64,000 nt of DNA, taken from assembly GCA_037074705.1 (NCBI GenBank), contig CM073591.1, positions 31,600,587 to 31,664,586 of the forward strand, written 5' to 3'. The translations under genes were made by a program, and so were the position numbers. Below, piece by piece: positions 46,807-59,690 of the stretch (positions are counted from its first letter, which is position 1; every line of letters starts with the position of its first letter). Source of the stretch: Zhengitettix transpicula (Eukaryota; Arthropoda; Insecta; Orthoptera; Tetrigidae). Under the pieces are notes generated by a model, which made no database searches, was not told the DNA's origin, and worked only from the letters and a program-made list of their open reading frames with translations.

Positions 46807-48058
46807 CGAGGGTGAATCAAATATAAACGAGACTTTTGGACCTGCGCGCGCAATAGTGATGGAAGAACGTTCCGCTGTTATTGGCTGTTAGGTTGGTTTG
46901 TCAGGAGTGGGGGAAGCACGTGACTCATCATCATAGACTCGCTCAGTGTCCATCGTTACGATGTCCGAGCAGGAGGTACCTCCCTCTATTGCGCAACGTA
47001 TTGTTATCAAGTTTTTAGCTGCAGAAGGTGTAAAACCAGCCGAAATCTTGAGAAGATTGACTGCACAGTTCGGGAAAGAGACGCTGTCGCGAGCTAGAGT
47101 GTTTGCTTGGCATAAACAGTTCGTGGAGGGCCGTGAACGTGACCGCAGACCCCGCACCAGCATTACAGCGGGCAACATCGACAGTGTTCGTCAACTTGTT
47201 GAAGGTGATAGGCGTCTAACAACTTCGGATATTGCAATTGAGGTTGGAATAAGTTATGGGAGCACTTACTCTATACCCTCAGAGGAGCTAGGGTATCGCA
47301 AGGTGGGCTCCTCGCCTTCTCACAGTTGACCAGAAACTGAATCGTTTTCAAGTGTGTGAGCGTCTTCTTGCCCGATTTCGGGAAGAAGGAGACCCATTTC
47401 TTTCTCACATTGTCACCTGTGATGAAAAGTAGGTGCATCACTACACCCCTGAGTCGAAACAAGCGAGTATGGAGTGGAGGAAGAAAGGAGAAACCGGACC
47501 AGTGAAAGCCAAGTCACGATTATCGGCTGGCAAGGTTTTAGCTTCCGTTTTTTTGACCAGCGTGGCCTGCTGCACCTTGCAGAACAATTAATGCGGCATA
47601 CTACTGCCAAATTTTGACTGAGGGCAGACTTGCATATCGCCGCAAAAGACGAGACCTTCCGATGAGAAAAGTGATTCTCCTCCATGACAATGCTCGCCCC
47701 CATACAGCAGCCCTGACCGTACAAAAATTGGAGCAACTGGGTTGGGAGACACTGGAACACCCTCCATACAGTCCAGACCTGTCTCCCTGCGACTTCCATG
47801 TCTTTGGTCCTCTCAAGGAAGCTTTGGGAGGGCAAAAATTCCACAGCGATAATGAGGTTGAAGCATATGTGCGCAATTGGCTACAAACACGACCTGACTC
47901 TTTTTACGTGGAAGGAATTAAAAAATTACCTATACTCTGGAAAAAATTTGTTTATAAATCAGGAGATTATGTAGAAAAATAAACTATGATTGTTTGTGCG
48001 TTTAAAATCAAAATAAATATTTAAAAAATAAGTCTTGTTTATATTTGATTCACCCTCG
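46807..48058 (+). mobile_element. Mariner transposon 2 (Tc1/mariner, DD34D), inactive
   Basis: Terminal inverted repeats CGAGGGTGAATCAAATATAA are exact over their first 20 bases at both ends (46807; ending 48058), with TA duplications at 46805-46806 and 48059-48060. The 1252-bp length is normal. The sequence differs clearly from mariner 1, so the two belong to different subfamilies. Confidence 0.94.
46961..47982 (+). pseudogene. Mariner transposase 2, broken
   Basis: The frame opens MSEQEVPPSIAQRIVIKF (ATG 46961; a second ATG lies five codons upstream). The HTH region includes GVKPAEILRRL and FAWHKQFVEG, and then RRLTTSDIAIEVGISYGS. The frame ends by shift near 47326. The next frame carries FQVCERLLARF and HIVTCDEK followed by TAG where Trp is usual; this keeps the first catalytic Asp. 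A further shift precedes the last frame (to 47982), with LLHDNARPH and PYSPDLSPCDFHVF, 34 residues between the second and third Asp. All three catalytic residues survive, but at least two frameshifts and one stop block a full protein. Confidence 0.92.
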
Positions 48059-48060
48059 TA

Positions 48061-49190
48061 TATTCTAGTTTCTATCATATCTTTAAATAAGAATATAATG
48101 ACGCATTTATTTACATTGACAAATATTTGTTTCTCTGTTAAATAGATATTAACATAATGCTATTGTAGTTGCGTTTAGTTGTCATTGAATTATATTAAAT
48201 TATTAATAAAAACATGGCCGAATACAGAAATTTGGTTCGTTTCAATTTTTACCACTCACAGTTTTGTTAATTTATTTTCTGGCGTAACGTCGAAGTTCCG
48301 AATGAATCATTAAATTTCGACGGGTTGATTCCGAGAAACATTAAATTTCAAAAATCTCAAAAATATTCCCTAGTGAGCAGTACGTCAAACGTGTTAAATT
48401 GTCACTCTTAAAATTGAAAAATCTTCTAAGCACAATTTTGTTTTCTGCACCAAATAATATGCACCATAAATCAGAGTGAATCGTTAAATGAAAAATTAAA
48501 ATACATGGCGTAAGAGTCTGAAAATATACTGCAAGTAATGTTTCCTTGGTTGGTTACTAAATTTTTTAATGACATATATTGCATTTCTGGCTTCCGCCAG
48601 AGGTTATGTGCTACTTCACCCCAAGCAACCTTTTTTTACCATGATAACTATGTAAAATAATAAAACTACATCAATACTCTGACACAGCACGTAATATTCT
48701 ACATTTCTAATTCTGTCTACATATTTTCTAATAGTGTCTAATTTTTATACGCGGAATAATTTACCATTTCTAAACCGAAAGTATTTTTCTCAGTAAATAT
48801 TTTTAAATAAAGTTAATTTTCGGAACAAGCCTTTGAGCAGTTTTGTATTCAGGGTCGTGCGGTTTATTTTCTCACTTTGTTTTCTTTAAAATAACCTTAG
48901 ATATATTTTTTATATTTATTTATTTTATATACTATATATTTATTTAAAGGTACGTCAGAAAAATGTAACACTTCTTCCTTAATACAAGTAATACACCTTT
49001 CGTACAAAGAACAATCGTACAATCGGCAATTATTGGCTATGAAAAAATATCCCATTACAAAGTGTCTAACGAGTAGCTTTCAGCATAGTTTCACAATTTG
49101 AATATTCTCTTGGAATTTTCGTTCCTATTTAAATAAAAAATATTTATTTGACCAAAAATAACCGATTATTATTTTTCTTTTGAAAATATA
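48061..49190. other. AT-rich DNA, nothing recognised
   Basis: No gene, shared repeat or long frame. Confidence 0.55.
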
Positions 49191-49520
49191 AACTATTATG
49201 AAAAATATTTATAATTAGCGATTAGTTTATTTAGATTTCGTTGGTTATGTCGCCTGATGCGGTCGCGCTCTGTGTCATAGCGCTTCTGTTTCCATGTGCT
49301 CTCGCCTTCGTAGCACACACAAGGCCAGAAGTTTGTCGAGCGTTTCGTGTGGCGCAGGGGGGTGAAAAGGTAAAGTGCGCGTGCGCACTTGTGACTATAT
49401 CGTCGAATCCGGTGCTGTGACTGGAATAGCACTGGCTGCTTTAGGAGCGTTGCGCCGCAAGGCGGGCAGTTTAAAGTCTTCGATGTCGAAACATAGATTC
49501 GCAGTGTCAAAACACAATTA
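49190..49520. other. GC-rich unique island with a GCGC palindrome
   Basis: AAGTGCGCGTGCGCACTT (49373-49390) is a near-perfect palindrome resembling an NRF-1 type GCGCNTGCGC site. The island is CpG-rich. The 104-codon minus-strand frame has no recognisable domain. Confidence 0.35.
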
Positions 49521-49761
49521 TGGTGAAGATTCTAAATATTAAGAAAAATTATTTCTTTCTAAATTAATTTATGTGCTGCAGCACATGAGAGCCGCCACTT
49601 GCTTCCACTACAACAAATCTTAATTTTCTGGCATTCTTCCAGGTATGGCTTATGGACGATTCAACATATACAGTAGTAAATGAGAAATTTTCGTAAGCAT
49701 AATGTCAATATGATGTATTATGTGCTAACAGTAAAGGTGATACATTATATATTATTATTTT

Positions 49762-50310
49762 TAGGGCAACAGGCTACACGACGGTGATCCACATTGGGCA
49801 ACTCCCCTTTAATAGCATAGGAAGGGATGTGAAAGGGGGATGCGGAAGGGTAGAGGAAGGTAGCCAAGGGTTAAGTAGAGCCCCCGGGCTATATTTTAAA
49901 GATCCTACCCGGCATTCGCCTAAAGAAATACAGGACAAACCCTAGAAAAACCTGCATTGGGTAGGTCGGGCATTGGGTACTTGTCCCACGCCCTTCCGAT
50001 AGCGGGAGTGGAGTTTGCTGTGGGGACGCAGCATTCCCTTCTCCGTGCCTCGACCAGTTTAGGAGGCAGCTGGCCGACTATTCCAATGGGAATAGCGGAC
50101 AGCTCTTACCGTATGCTCAAGGTCTGCGACCCCGGAACATACACCTCTCAGAACAAGATGAGGTGTCTCAGCTTGATGGAACCTTAGTTCAAAAACGGAG
50201 AGGAAAAGGCATCCCCAAAGGTAGCCCCTTCGTATCTCTCCTAAAAGGTTCTGCCTGGGAGAGAACATCCCTCGCAGGTATTGCCTGCGAGAGAATAGCC
50301 CTCGCAGGCT
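49762..50310 (-). mobile_element. Ret-A retroposon, near full length, two hairpins
   Basis: The reverse-oriented body ends in the CCTTTTAGGAGAGATACGAAGG module and two palindromic units (50252-50310). The left edge is a short T-run. GC content differs sharply from the AT-rich flanks. Confidence 0.9.
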
Positions 50311-50317
50311 ATTTGAT

Positions 50318-50359
50318 TATTTTTTTATTATTATTATTATTATTTTATTATTATTTTTT
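50318..50359. repeat. (TTA)n / poly-T tail
   Basis: TTATTATT run between two Ret-A copies, ending in TTTTTTT next to GGGCAACAGG. It probably grew from the A-tail of the copy that follows. Confidence 0.8.
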
Positions 50360-50517
50360 TGGGCAACAGGCTACATGAGGGTGATCCACATTGGGCAACT
50401 CCCCTTTAATAGCATAGGAAGGGATTTGAAAGGGGTGGATTCGGAAGGGTAGAGGAAGGTAGCCAAGGGTTGCTAGGGCCCCCGGGCTATATTTTAAGGA
50501 TCCTACCCGGCATTCGT
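50360..50517 (-). mobile_element. Ret-A retroposon, strongly 5'-truncated
   Basis: The 3' 158 bp of the family, stopping at the CCCGGCATTCG position. Confidence 0.88.
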
Positions 50518-52082
50518 TTTTGATTCGATATTCCTTCTATTCAATTCATGCACTGACAGAATTAGTTTAAGATTAAAAATATATCCCTTGTAAAATATAT
50601 TATGAATATTAATAAGATATTATTGTAATTATGTACAATTCATGAGTCAATCCACATCCTTGAAGACCAAAATCTCTACAGAGTCTACGGAATATGTTTT
50701 ATGTTGCACTAGTACTAGTTGAATATTTCGGATGTCATGAAAATCAGGTATATTCAGATTTTCATAACAAATTATTTGAATTTACTGTTCTTGTTTGTTT
50801 TTTCAAATTTCGGCCAAAACTTAACCTGTAACTTTGAATATGAAACGAGAATCCAGTCAGAAAAAGCCACAGAATTATTCACGTTATTTTTATAAATAGT
50901 TTGTGTATTTTAACCCTTTATCCACGCAGTCAGAAAATAGTTTAAGACTTGAGGGCAAGATTGTACATCGGGACTACGATGTTGATCTTCAGTAGGATCC
51001 ACAATACAAACCCATTTCTTTCATGCAGATATCACTCGTTCACATAGGACGTTTTACACAAATCTGCAAAGATGTTCACAGTATTTTAACATGTATATTG
51101 TACCTAACCTACCCTCCCATAGAAGCTCCTACACCCGAAAACCTCTATAAACGTGAATTATTGAGGAATTGTACCGCCACGAACTGTTTAGCTCCGCTTG
51201 TGAGATCAGGTTTGTTGATAGTGCGTAATTTATACCGAGTAACATTATTATGTGCCATATGTAAACTTTCCCCCGAGCTTGCCTTTTCGGAATTAACACA
51301 ACACAAACGTTGATGAGGCACGCACACTGCATGAGGTTAATTTGTTGTTCCTTGTTGATTAACTTCAGCCTGTACTCCTACGAGACCATTAACGACGCCA
51401 CGGGGGGGGGGGGGGGAATGTTTTTCGATATCTAATTTTTAAGTTAATTTTTTTTTTTTGGAGTGTAATGACATCGGATATTACACGATATCCCTTCGGG
51501 GATGATACGTGCATAAATAACACTGCGCCACTATTTAAACTTGCATACTGTTAGATTCAAAAAATGAGAAAGGAATGTTACGTCATTAAAACGAAATTTT
51601 TCTCTATTACTGTACAAACTTATCGTATATCTCCATTTCTTCAATATCACAAAAAGAATTGTGTGCTATAAAGAGTAAAATAGTAGCCGTTAAGAGATTA
51701 TTTACTGAAACAGAAGTTATTTTAATTACGTAAAACACACTGATTGTTCCCCTAGAAGTTTCATGATAAATTTATTCATACCTAAATTGAAATAAACTGC
51801 CCATATTGAAACAAGGAAAGTTTTCCGCGACGAAGTATGAGTGTAACTGACTTAACGTGTGGACAAAAGAAAATAGATTTTTTACTTGTATTCAAACTCA
51901 AATTAACTACAAATTCCCCCATAAATATCAGACGCCATTCACATTCTGATAGAAGTCGTTACAAATTTTTCTATTCAGAAAAAACAATTGTATTACTTGC
52001 TCACCCTATTTTATTTTCATTTTCGTGTTACTATTCACATTAAGAACTATATAAAGTATTATATAATCTGCTGTTCCCGATG
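50518..52082. other. Mostly AT-rich unique DNA
   Basis: A more balanced patch at 51000-51340 has a 96-codon frame without known domains. A 15-base G run lies at 51402-51416. No gene recognised. Confidence 0.4.
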
Positions 52083-52385
52083 AAACAGTCGGCCAGCTGC
52101 CTCCTAAACTGGTCGAGGCATGGAGAATGGAATGCTGCGTTCTCACATCAAACCACACTCCCGTCAACGGAAGAACGTGGGACAAGAATCAAGAGCCGGA
52201 TCTACCTGATACAAGTTTTCTAGGGTTTGTCCTGCATCAGTTTTAGGCGAATGCCAGGTAGGATCCTTAAACCATATTCTGGGGGCCCTAGTAAACCCTT
52301 TGATACCTTCCACTACCCTTCCGCATCCCCTCTTTCAATGCAAAGGGCCACCACATGGATTACCCTCATGTAGCTTGTTAAAATA
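52083..52385 (+). mobile_element. Ret-A retroposon, old, 5'-truncated
   Basis: Begins at AGTCGGCCAGCTGCCTCCTA, keeps the landmark order and ends CATGTAGCTTGTTA without poly(A). Many substitutions. Confidence 0.8.
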
Positions 52386-52664
52386 ACTTTCCAATAGTTG
52401 GAAGTTGAAATAAAATCTATCTTGACGGTGACTTGTTTAAATTCAATATATTTGTTCAGTAGCTTTCGTCAACTAACGTGCCATAATCATCCTAACCATC
52501 GTTGAGCAGACGAAATGTTGCAGACCACGTGAATATTTTTTATATTACGAAGTACAGTGTACGGATTATTTTTAAATTGTTTTTAGGTTTTCTATTTTAA
52601 ATTTATATAACAGAATGATAGTTAGTTGCCGAAAGCTATCGATCAAATACATTGAATTTTTTTT

Positions 52665-53133
52665 AGGGTAACAGGCTACATGAGGGTAATCCAGATGGTG
52701 GCAACTCCCCTTTAATAGCATAGGAAGGGATTTGAAAGGGGCGATGCGGAAGGGTTAACTAGGGCCCCCGGGCTTTTGGTTTAAGGATCCTACCCGGCAA
52801 TTCGCCTAAAAGTGATGCAGGGAAACCCCTAGAAAACCTGCATCAGGTAGGTCTGTCATTTGGTACATGCGTCACGCCCTTCCGATAGCGGAAGAAGGGT
52901 TAGCTGAGGGGTCGCAGCCTTTCCCTCGCCGTGCCTTGACCGGTTTAGGAGGCAGCTGGCCGACTATTCCAATAGGAATAGCGGACAACTCTTAACTTAT
53001 GCCCAAGGTCTGCGACCCCAGAACATACACCTCGAAAAAAGGGGTCGAGGTGCCTCAGCATGTGGGAACCTTAGTTCAAAAAATCAAAGATATGTGAAGG
53101 CATCCCCTAAGGTAGCCTCCTCCAGAGCTCTCA
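52665..53133 (-). mobile_element. Ret-A retroposon with the CAGAGAGCTCTGG-type 5' module
   Basis: The reverse body ends at GGTAGCCTCCTCCAGAGCTCT. It is bounded by ACATTGAATTTTTTTT on the left and the same words at 53137 on the right, so it carries a target duplication of at least 10 bp. Confidence 0.9.
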
Positions 53134-53160
53134 TACATTGAATTTTTTTTTAATTTTTTT

Positions 53161-53698
53161 TCGGGCAACAGGCTACACGACGGTAATCCACTTTGGGCAA
53201 CTCCCCTTTAATAGCATAGGAAGGGATTTGAAAGGGGGGATGCGGAAGGGTAGAGGAAGGTAGCCAAGGGTTACTAGGGCCCCCGGGAAATAGTTTAAGG
53301 ATCCTACCCGGCATTCGCCTAAAAGTAATGCAGGGAAAACCCTAGAAAAACCTGCATCAGATAGGTCGGACATTGGGTACTTGTCCCACGCCCTTCCGAT
53401 AGCGGGAGAAGAGTTTGCTATGGGGACGCAGCATTCCATTCTCCGTACCTCGACCAGTTTAGCAGGCAGCTGGCCGACTGTTCCAATGGGAACAGAGAAC
53501 TACTCTTACCGTATGCCCAAGGTCTGTGACCCCGGAACATACACCTCTCAAAACAGGCCGCGGTGCCACGGCTTGTGGGAAGTTTAGTTCAAAAACGGAG
53601 AGGAAAAGGCAAACCCAAAGGTAGCCCCTTCGTATCTCTCCTACTAGGTTCTGCCTGCGAGAGAACATCCCTCGGAGGTTACCAGCGAGAGAATCACG
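53161..53698 (-). mobile_element. Ret-A retroposon, two hairpins, nested beside the previous copy
   Basis: Poly-T edge, body, CTTTTAGGAGAG-type module and two degenerate hairpin units (about 53650-53692). CATTGAATTT at 53138 and 53699 forms its target duplication. Confidence 0.9.
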
Positions 53699-53845
53699 CA
53701 TTGAATTTAAACAAGTGACGTCAAAATAGGTTTTATTTCGACTTCCAACTGTTGGAAACACTAAACAGGTTACGTGACCCAAAGCAACTGTTTCCAATTT
53801 AAAAACGATTATAGTGGACTTCTTAACAAATATTCATGAATAGAA

Positions 53846-53940
53846 ACCAATTTTGAAGTTCTCAAGACTTTTATTATTGCATGAAATGCAAATACTGTAT
53901 TTCATGCAATAATAAAAATCTTCAAGACTTCAAAATTAGT
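53846..53940. repeat. 95-bp palindrome
   Basis: ACCAATTTTGAAGTTCTCAA on the left pairs with the complement of ACTAATTTTGAAGTCTTGAA on the right, through CTTTTATTATTGCATGAAAT to a short loop. A possible miniature element or hairpin. Confidence 0.75.
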
Positions 53941-55491
53941 TTTTGTTGATGAAGAAACACTGTTGAAACTGTATTTTATAAAATCGAACTAATTAATTGT
54001 GAGAGAATCCAAATCAGTACTCTCTACCAAATCCACATTCCAGAGCACAAATTATTTTCATCATCCCTTGCACAGATTTTATTTCAGAATTATTAAACAC
54101 GTAAAATATTAAATTTAAATTGTTATCCTAACTGTGGAAATAGTATATGTGCTTGTGGTTGTTTCGGATCCTGGTTCATTATTCGACAAACCTTCACGTG
54201 AATTACTTGACTGAAAAGGAAAATTATAACCAAAATAAAATGGCTCAAATACACAGAACATAAATCATTCGAAGTAAACCAAGGTATTATTTTTTTTTAA
54301 TATTTCATACATAACGAGAAGTCAAGAGCGACAGAACGAAAATAAAGTAACAATATTGAAAACACTCAATCGATATATATCAAGATTGTTTCGGAACAAA
54401 TTAGTAGTGCATACAACACTTGTTTGTTATAAAAATTCAATTTCCATTGACCTTGCTGTTTATTTGTAACTTGCAAACATTCCCAGAACTGAAAATCCCT
54501 TTACCTAGTTGGCCACCGATGGAAATCAATTCCCAGGCTATTTGGCAAAGCTTAGAGCTATTTGCCGATCTGACCCGGAAGCAATCTATACTGAGGATGA
54601 ATTTTCTTTGAAGTATGCGGCGCACTCGAAATAAAACAAAACAAATTAGTGTCAGAAACCATGCAAGAATTTATCTTCTAATATCACATTGTTTCTACAA
54701 TTTTCTTTAAAATGCTGGAAAGTAAAAGCCGTGCCTTTCAAATTCTTGAAACAACTTTATACATATGAAGAAAATATATAAAAATTGGCACGTTTCCGCT
54801 TATACACAAGACAGCTACGTGATTAAATAATAATCCTAAATAATTTTATTCTGATTAGTTAATTTCCATTTTCATTTTTTTTTCTACTACCTCATAGTCT
54901 GTTGGCTGATTAAGCAAACTGCTGAACCTGACAAGTGCAGAATAATTAACCCCTCATGTTCACTTCAGGTGCATATGTAACTTATTTGAATATTGGGTTA
55001 ATATGTTACAGTAAAAGTTATTAAAACGAAACATAATAATATCCAATGAGTACTTCTGACAGTGAAACTGACATAGTACAAGCCTGATGTCGAGAATTTT
55101 CCTGTAATTCCGCTTTTGATACTAAATACAAAAAATTATAAATTAATATACAAGTAGTATAGACACCAGAGCAGGATGGGTTTATGTTTTTATTTCCAGA
55201 GAATTGGTTTCAATACTTTGACTATAGTGTATATTATGTTCTCTATAGGAAGTTATTTCAATATCAAATGCAAGTGTTTCAGCAAAAGCAAAAATAGACC
55301 TCAGATTGTTTTTTTCAACTTTCAAACATTTTTTGTACAAGACTTTAAATGCATGTTTTACTTAATGTTGACAAACTATCTGTTCATTCACCTAAATTAT
55401 TTTCCTCCATTGTTCTGAATGTTGTCAATTAGTCATTGAAATGTTCTCAACATATTCACTCAGTATCACCTGAGGGGTTACTACTGAGAGG
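53941..55491. other. AT-rich DNA, nothing recognised
   Basis: No shared repeats, and no frames with known domains. Confidence 0.55.
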
Positions 55492-55554
55492 TTACTATTA
55501 AAAGAGAGTTGCCGCCATGTGGATACCCTCATGTAACCTGTTACTCCAAAAAAA
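55492..55554 (+). mobile_element. Ret-A 3' end fragment, old
   Basis: TTACTATTAAAAGAGAGTTG then CCGCCATGTGGATACCCTCA and TGTAACCTGTTACTCC plus A7. Only about 63 bp of the 3' end remain. Confidence 0.75.
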
Positions 55555-55556
55555 TT

Positions 55557-57244
55557 GAGGGGTTAATTTCCATTTTATATATATATATTGTCACTTTGCA
55601 ACTTTCTCTTATCAGAATGATCCCTAACCATTGCTATCATAATTTATTCATTCTTTTAAAATTCAATTTATTTTACACTAGGGTATTCCTTTTCTTACAG
55701 GAAGGAAAACTGATTTTGAATTTAATTTGTTTTTTACTGGTGTAAAATGATTACCAAGAACCAATGGTCCAATTAATCTCTTGAGTGTCTTTTTTTCATT
55801 GTTGACCTAAGGATTTTTAATTTATAATCTATTCTTAGCCAATTTTTAAAAATCATATTAATTTTTAAATGCAATCATATTAACAAACTGATCGTTTAAA
55901 GTAAATGTATTTTGTGTTGTGAATGTTAGCTTTTCCAATTAATTACATATAATCTATTTCAATATATTAAATTTGAAAGAGTATAGATCTTTATTTAAAT
56001 ATTTCTACTTCTGCATCGTGGTAAATTTTTTTAAAAATAATGAAAATGAGTTGTTTTGTTGCAACAATCAGGTTATCCCTTTATTTTTTAAAATAACAAT
56101 GGATATAAAGTTTCCAAATTATTTTGATATCATAAGAACAATGAAGGCTGGTAGTTAATTATATATGAATGTGAATAAAACGAAAAGCTTAGAAATGATG
56201 GGACTCATCAAAAACAAAGAGATAATGTTCTAAAAATCAAGTGGAGGTAAATTTATAAAATTTTTGTTTTATTCGTTTATAATTCATACTACCCAACAAT
56301 GCATTCTTACAATGAAATCGAAGCTGTTAATCTGTGAATCTCTGTGTACCTATAACAGAAATTTCCTGTGATTTATATACATAAAAATGAAATTTAATTG
56401 GCATCCTAATTATAAAAATATTATATAAGGATTACAGAAAAAAAAAATACTTCAACAATTATACATGTGAATGAAATTTCTTTATGATATGTATATTTAT
56501 TCTGTAACAACTGCTTTTTCATAGCAGAAATGCTCATTACCTGTTAAATAAAACATTCTTATCCTAACTAAGACTCAAAATCAATTGCATTTAAGTTAAT
56601 TATATAAATATAAATAAAGATAATATGAATATGGTGATGAAAATTATATTAATGTGTTTATACAAGATTGTGCTTTACCTGAGAATTTTTATATGGATTC
56701 AACAAGGAACAGAATTTATCAAATTTACAAAACTTGGTTTTCTCAAAATACCTTTTAATATATATTATTATTTTTCTAAAACTTTCTGGCCAACATATTA
56801 ATGCTGCCCAAACCATTATTACTGACTTTCCACTGTATTCAAACCAACCTTAAAGGTCCCCATGCTACCCAAGCCATATGTGATCAACTGCACATTGCCT
56901 AATATTCTAATTGAATAATCAAACCACACTTGAGAACAGTTTTCTCCCCCCCCCCCCCCACCTGTTTCCCAGTAGAAGCTGGCAACAGGTTCCACACTGA
57001 CTTGATATTTGGTATAGTTAATGAATACTTTAATTGCTTGGTATATGATATGTCTTGCTTCGTCAAGGAAACAAATCATTTCAATACACCAATATTTTCC
57101 AAACTCTCTTATTTATTTTTTATTAAATTTTATCTTTATGGGGAGTGTCCAGTGAAGTTCTTTAATCTATAACAGGCAGAAGTGAAAAATAATGCCTTCT
57201 AATATTGTAAATACTTCATTTGTATAAAACTGAAACTTTTAACA
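55557..57244. other. AT-rich DNA with a poly-C run
   Basis: Low-complexity sequence. A 14-base C run lies at 56946-56959. No gene. Confidence 0.5.
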
Positions 57245-57895
57245 GTCTATGATGGACGAACATTGGAGAAAGCAGACAGCTACGAATAGCTCAGTACTAT
57301 ACTAAGCAGTGACAGGAAAATAGAACAATAGGTACTAAAAACAACTAAAAAAGCAATCTCAGTTTACTTCTAAATGAGTAACACAATAGAGGTAAGGCAG
57401 AAATAAGCTTCAAAACTAAAATACAGTTGAATAGTACAATTATGGCAACAATCATGCATGGGAGAGATAGTTTAGCACTACAAGAAAAGCTTTTGAGTAA
57501 GATCACTGCTACCGAGATGAAGTACATAAGATGCACAGTAGGAAAGACTAGAACGGATAGAATTAGAAGTGAGAAAAACTGAGAAGGGGGTGGACAAAAG
57601 AAGGCCATAAGTGTGTTGATAGATGAAAAAACAGTTGAAGTGGTATGGGCATGTTAGACAGATGAATCATGACAGGAAAGTAAAGCAGATCCATGATATG
57701 TGAGTAGAAGGAAGAACAGGAAGAGGAAGGCCCCTAATTACATAGGATGACAGGATTGAGAGAATTGGTCAGGAACGAGGCAAAACAATGGTCTAAACGA
57801 GGAGACTGTGAAAAAAGGGTCAGAGTGGCAGAGATAACTAGAAAGAGGATACCCCTACGCTTGTCAGCATAAGTTATTGGAAGAAGAAGAAGTTC
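57245..57895 (+). pseudogene. LINE reverse transcriptase C-terminal remnant
   Basis: The upstream part contains, across frameshifts, YDGRTLEKADSYEYL-like and KTTKKAISVY sequence, the usual approach to the C-terminal domain. From 57627 one frame reads MKKQLKWYGHVRQMNHDRK, then after a stop VEGRTGRGRPLIT, a stop, DDRIERIGQERGKTMV, and a GAAGAAGAAG end near 57885. The WYGHV-R / GRGRP--W-D pattern is typical of the polymerase tail in many insect LINEs. Stops at former TGG and CGA codons show long decay. It is related in motif order to 18988-19205. Confidence 0.75.
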
Positions 57896-59690
57896 TCAGG
57901 TAAGCAAAAACTTTTATTGTTATGTGTGATACTAATTGCATTATTATAAAATTTGAAATTAATATCATTTGATGTAGCATTCAAATTATTACTAGCAATT
58001 TCATATTTTAATTTATTTAACTCACTTTAATCACTGTCATTTATTATTTTATTATTTAAATGTAGAGGTCAAAATAAGCCTTGTCAGAATTTCCATAAAT
58101 TTCTACCATGTAGCCACTAGTATAATTGAATCAATCAATGTAGTTGAAGTCTTCTTTTTTAAATAATTTATCAATATGTCTAAAATTACATGCAAATGTC
58201 CTCCTATCTGTTTACTCTACTCATTACTGTACTTACACACTATAATATCCAGAAAAGGTGGTGAATTTCATGTTTCACTAAACCATGGTAATACATTTCA
58301 TATATGTTCATAATTATTATTTATGACATGCATGTCAAAAAAATTTATATCAGTACTGTTGCTCTGTTACACAACTTTTGAAATATTACACAAAAATTTT
58401 GCTTGTTGAAGTGGAAAGGAAAATATTTGAAAAGACATTGTTTATTTTGGTTCAAATAAAATATTAATGTGTTTTTGGCATGTATATATGTATACAATAT
58501 TACACATTATTAAGGACATGTGTTGTTGGGAGTGAACATTTTGAGAGCTGTATCAGGGAAGCTGTAATATTAAATAAATGATATTTTATTTATGTCTGTT
58601 TTTAGAAACATAACATCCTGAAGAAAGTACATAAAAGTACTGATACATTGAGTTGAATAATTTTGTTTGGAAAAAATGTAGAAATAGTGCCTTATGAAAG
58701 AAAAAAAAGAATGTGAAACATCATTGTGTTGAATGAAATATTTTAAAATGCCTGTAAAAAGAACATTAATTAATTTAATTTAAATTAAATTAATAAATTT
58801 AATGAAACCAAATCAAGTTCATTAATATTAATTTTTTTATCTTCCATACAGTGGTTTCACCTTTATGTTATAACTGCATACTGATTATTATATACCTCAC
58901 AATCTTAGCATGTTGTTAAAATACTGATCTGTAGCTCATTCAACATTTATAGGTAGTGAATTATGATTATAAATTTATATTATTTCGTTAGAGTTTTTTC
59001 TATACCCATAATATTTGTTTCAGTCTGTAATTTCAATTAGACATGGTCCATAAGGTTCAAGTTTTATGATACATTAGGTTATAATTTTTAAAACGTATGG
59101 AAAAAATATGACTTAAACTTTATTATTAAAAACAGTGTAGTTAACTCAATGATTAAGCTGCAATACTTTGACGACAACACGAGACTAAATTTTGGACATT
59201 TGAAAAAGACCCCCAACATGTGGATACTTAGATTACTTAAATTTTTATTTTCTTTGTTCTGGTTCATTTGCTAAGATATCATTTACTCAAGCAAGTTAAC
59301 ACACAGTGTGATATTATGAACTGATGTTCCAAAAATTTATGAAAAATATTGGACTTAGGGGGTATTGAAAGGTTCCCTAAGGTCACGAAATTTACATGAC
59401 AATTTTTTTCAAACTAGAGGGTGATGGGGTTGTATGACAGGTTAAGAAAGAGAAAAGAATAGTTGAGAGAGGAACGAGCAACAGATTGTAGTTTGGAACA
59501 TCTAAAATATCTGTTCATCTAAGAGAAGGCGGAGTTGGATCAGTTCTGGACAACATCGACCTACTTAGCTCATCCCAACCATTTCAGCATTCAGGATTGT
59601 AATATCGTCTAAATTCCCAATCTCCAAAGATTTTTTCTTGCTCATCTGCAAATCAGGCAGAGGAAACACAATGTGAACTCAGCTGAGCAA
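57896..59690. other. AT-rich DNA
   Basis: No gene. One hammerhead-like word lies at 58618-58650. Confidence 0.5.

Larger units (their letters stand above)
52388..53757. mobile_element. Foldback element interrupted by two Ret-A copies
   Basis: The left arm begins TTTCCAATAGTTGGAAGTTG and passes GACTTGTTTAAATTCAATAT and TAGCTTTCGTCAACTAAC. The right arm returns through GTTAGTTGCCGAAAGCTATC to ACATTGAATTT, is broken by the insertions, and resumes at 53699 with CATTGAATTTAAACAAGTGA through CTTCCAACTGTTGGAAAC. Joined across the insertions the arms are continuous complements. Confidence 0.75.
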
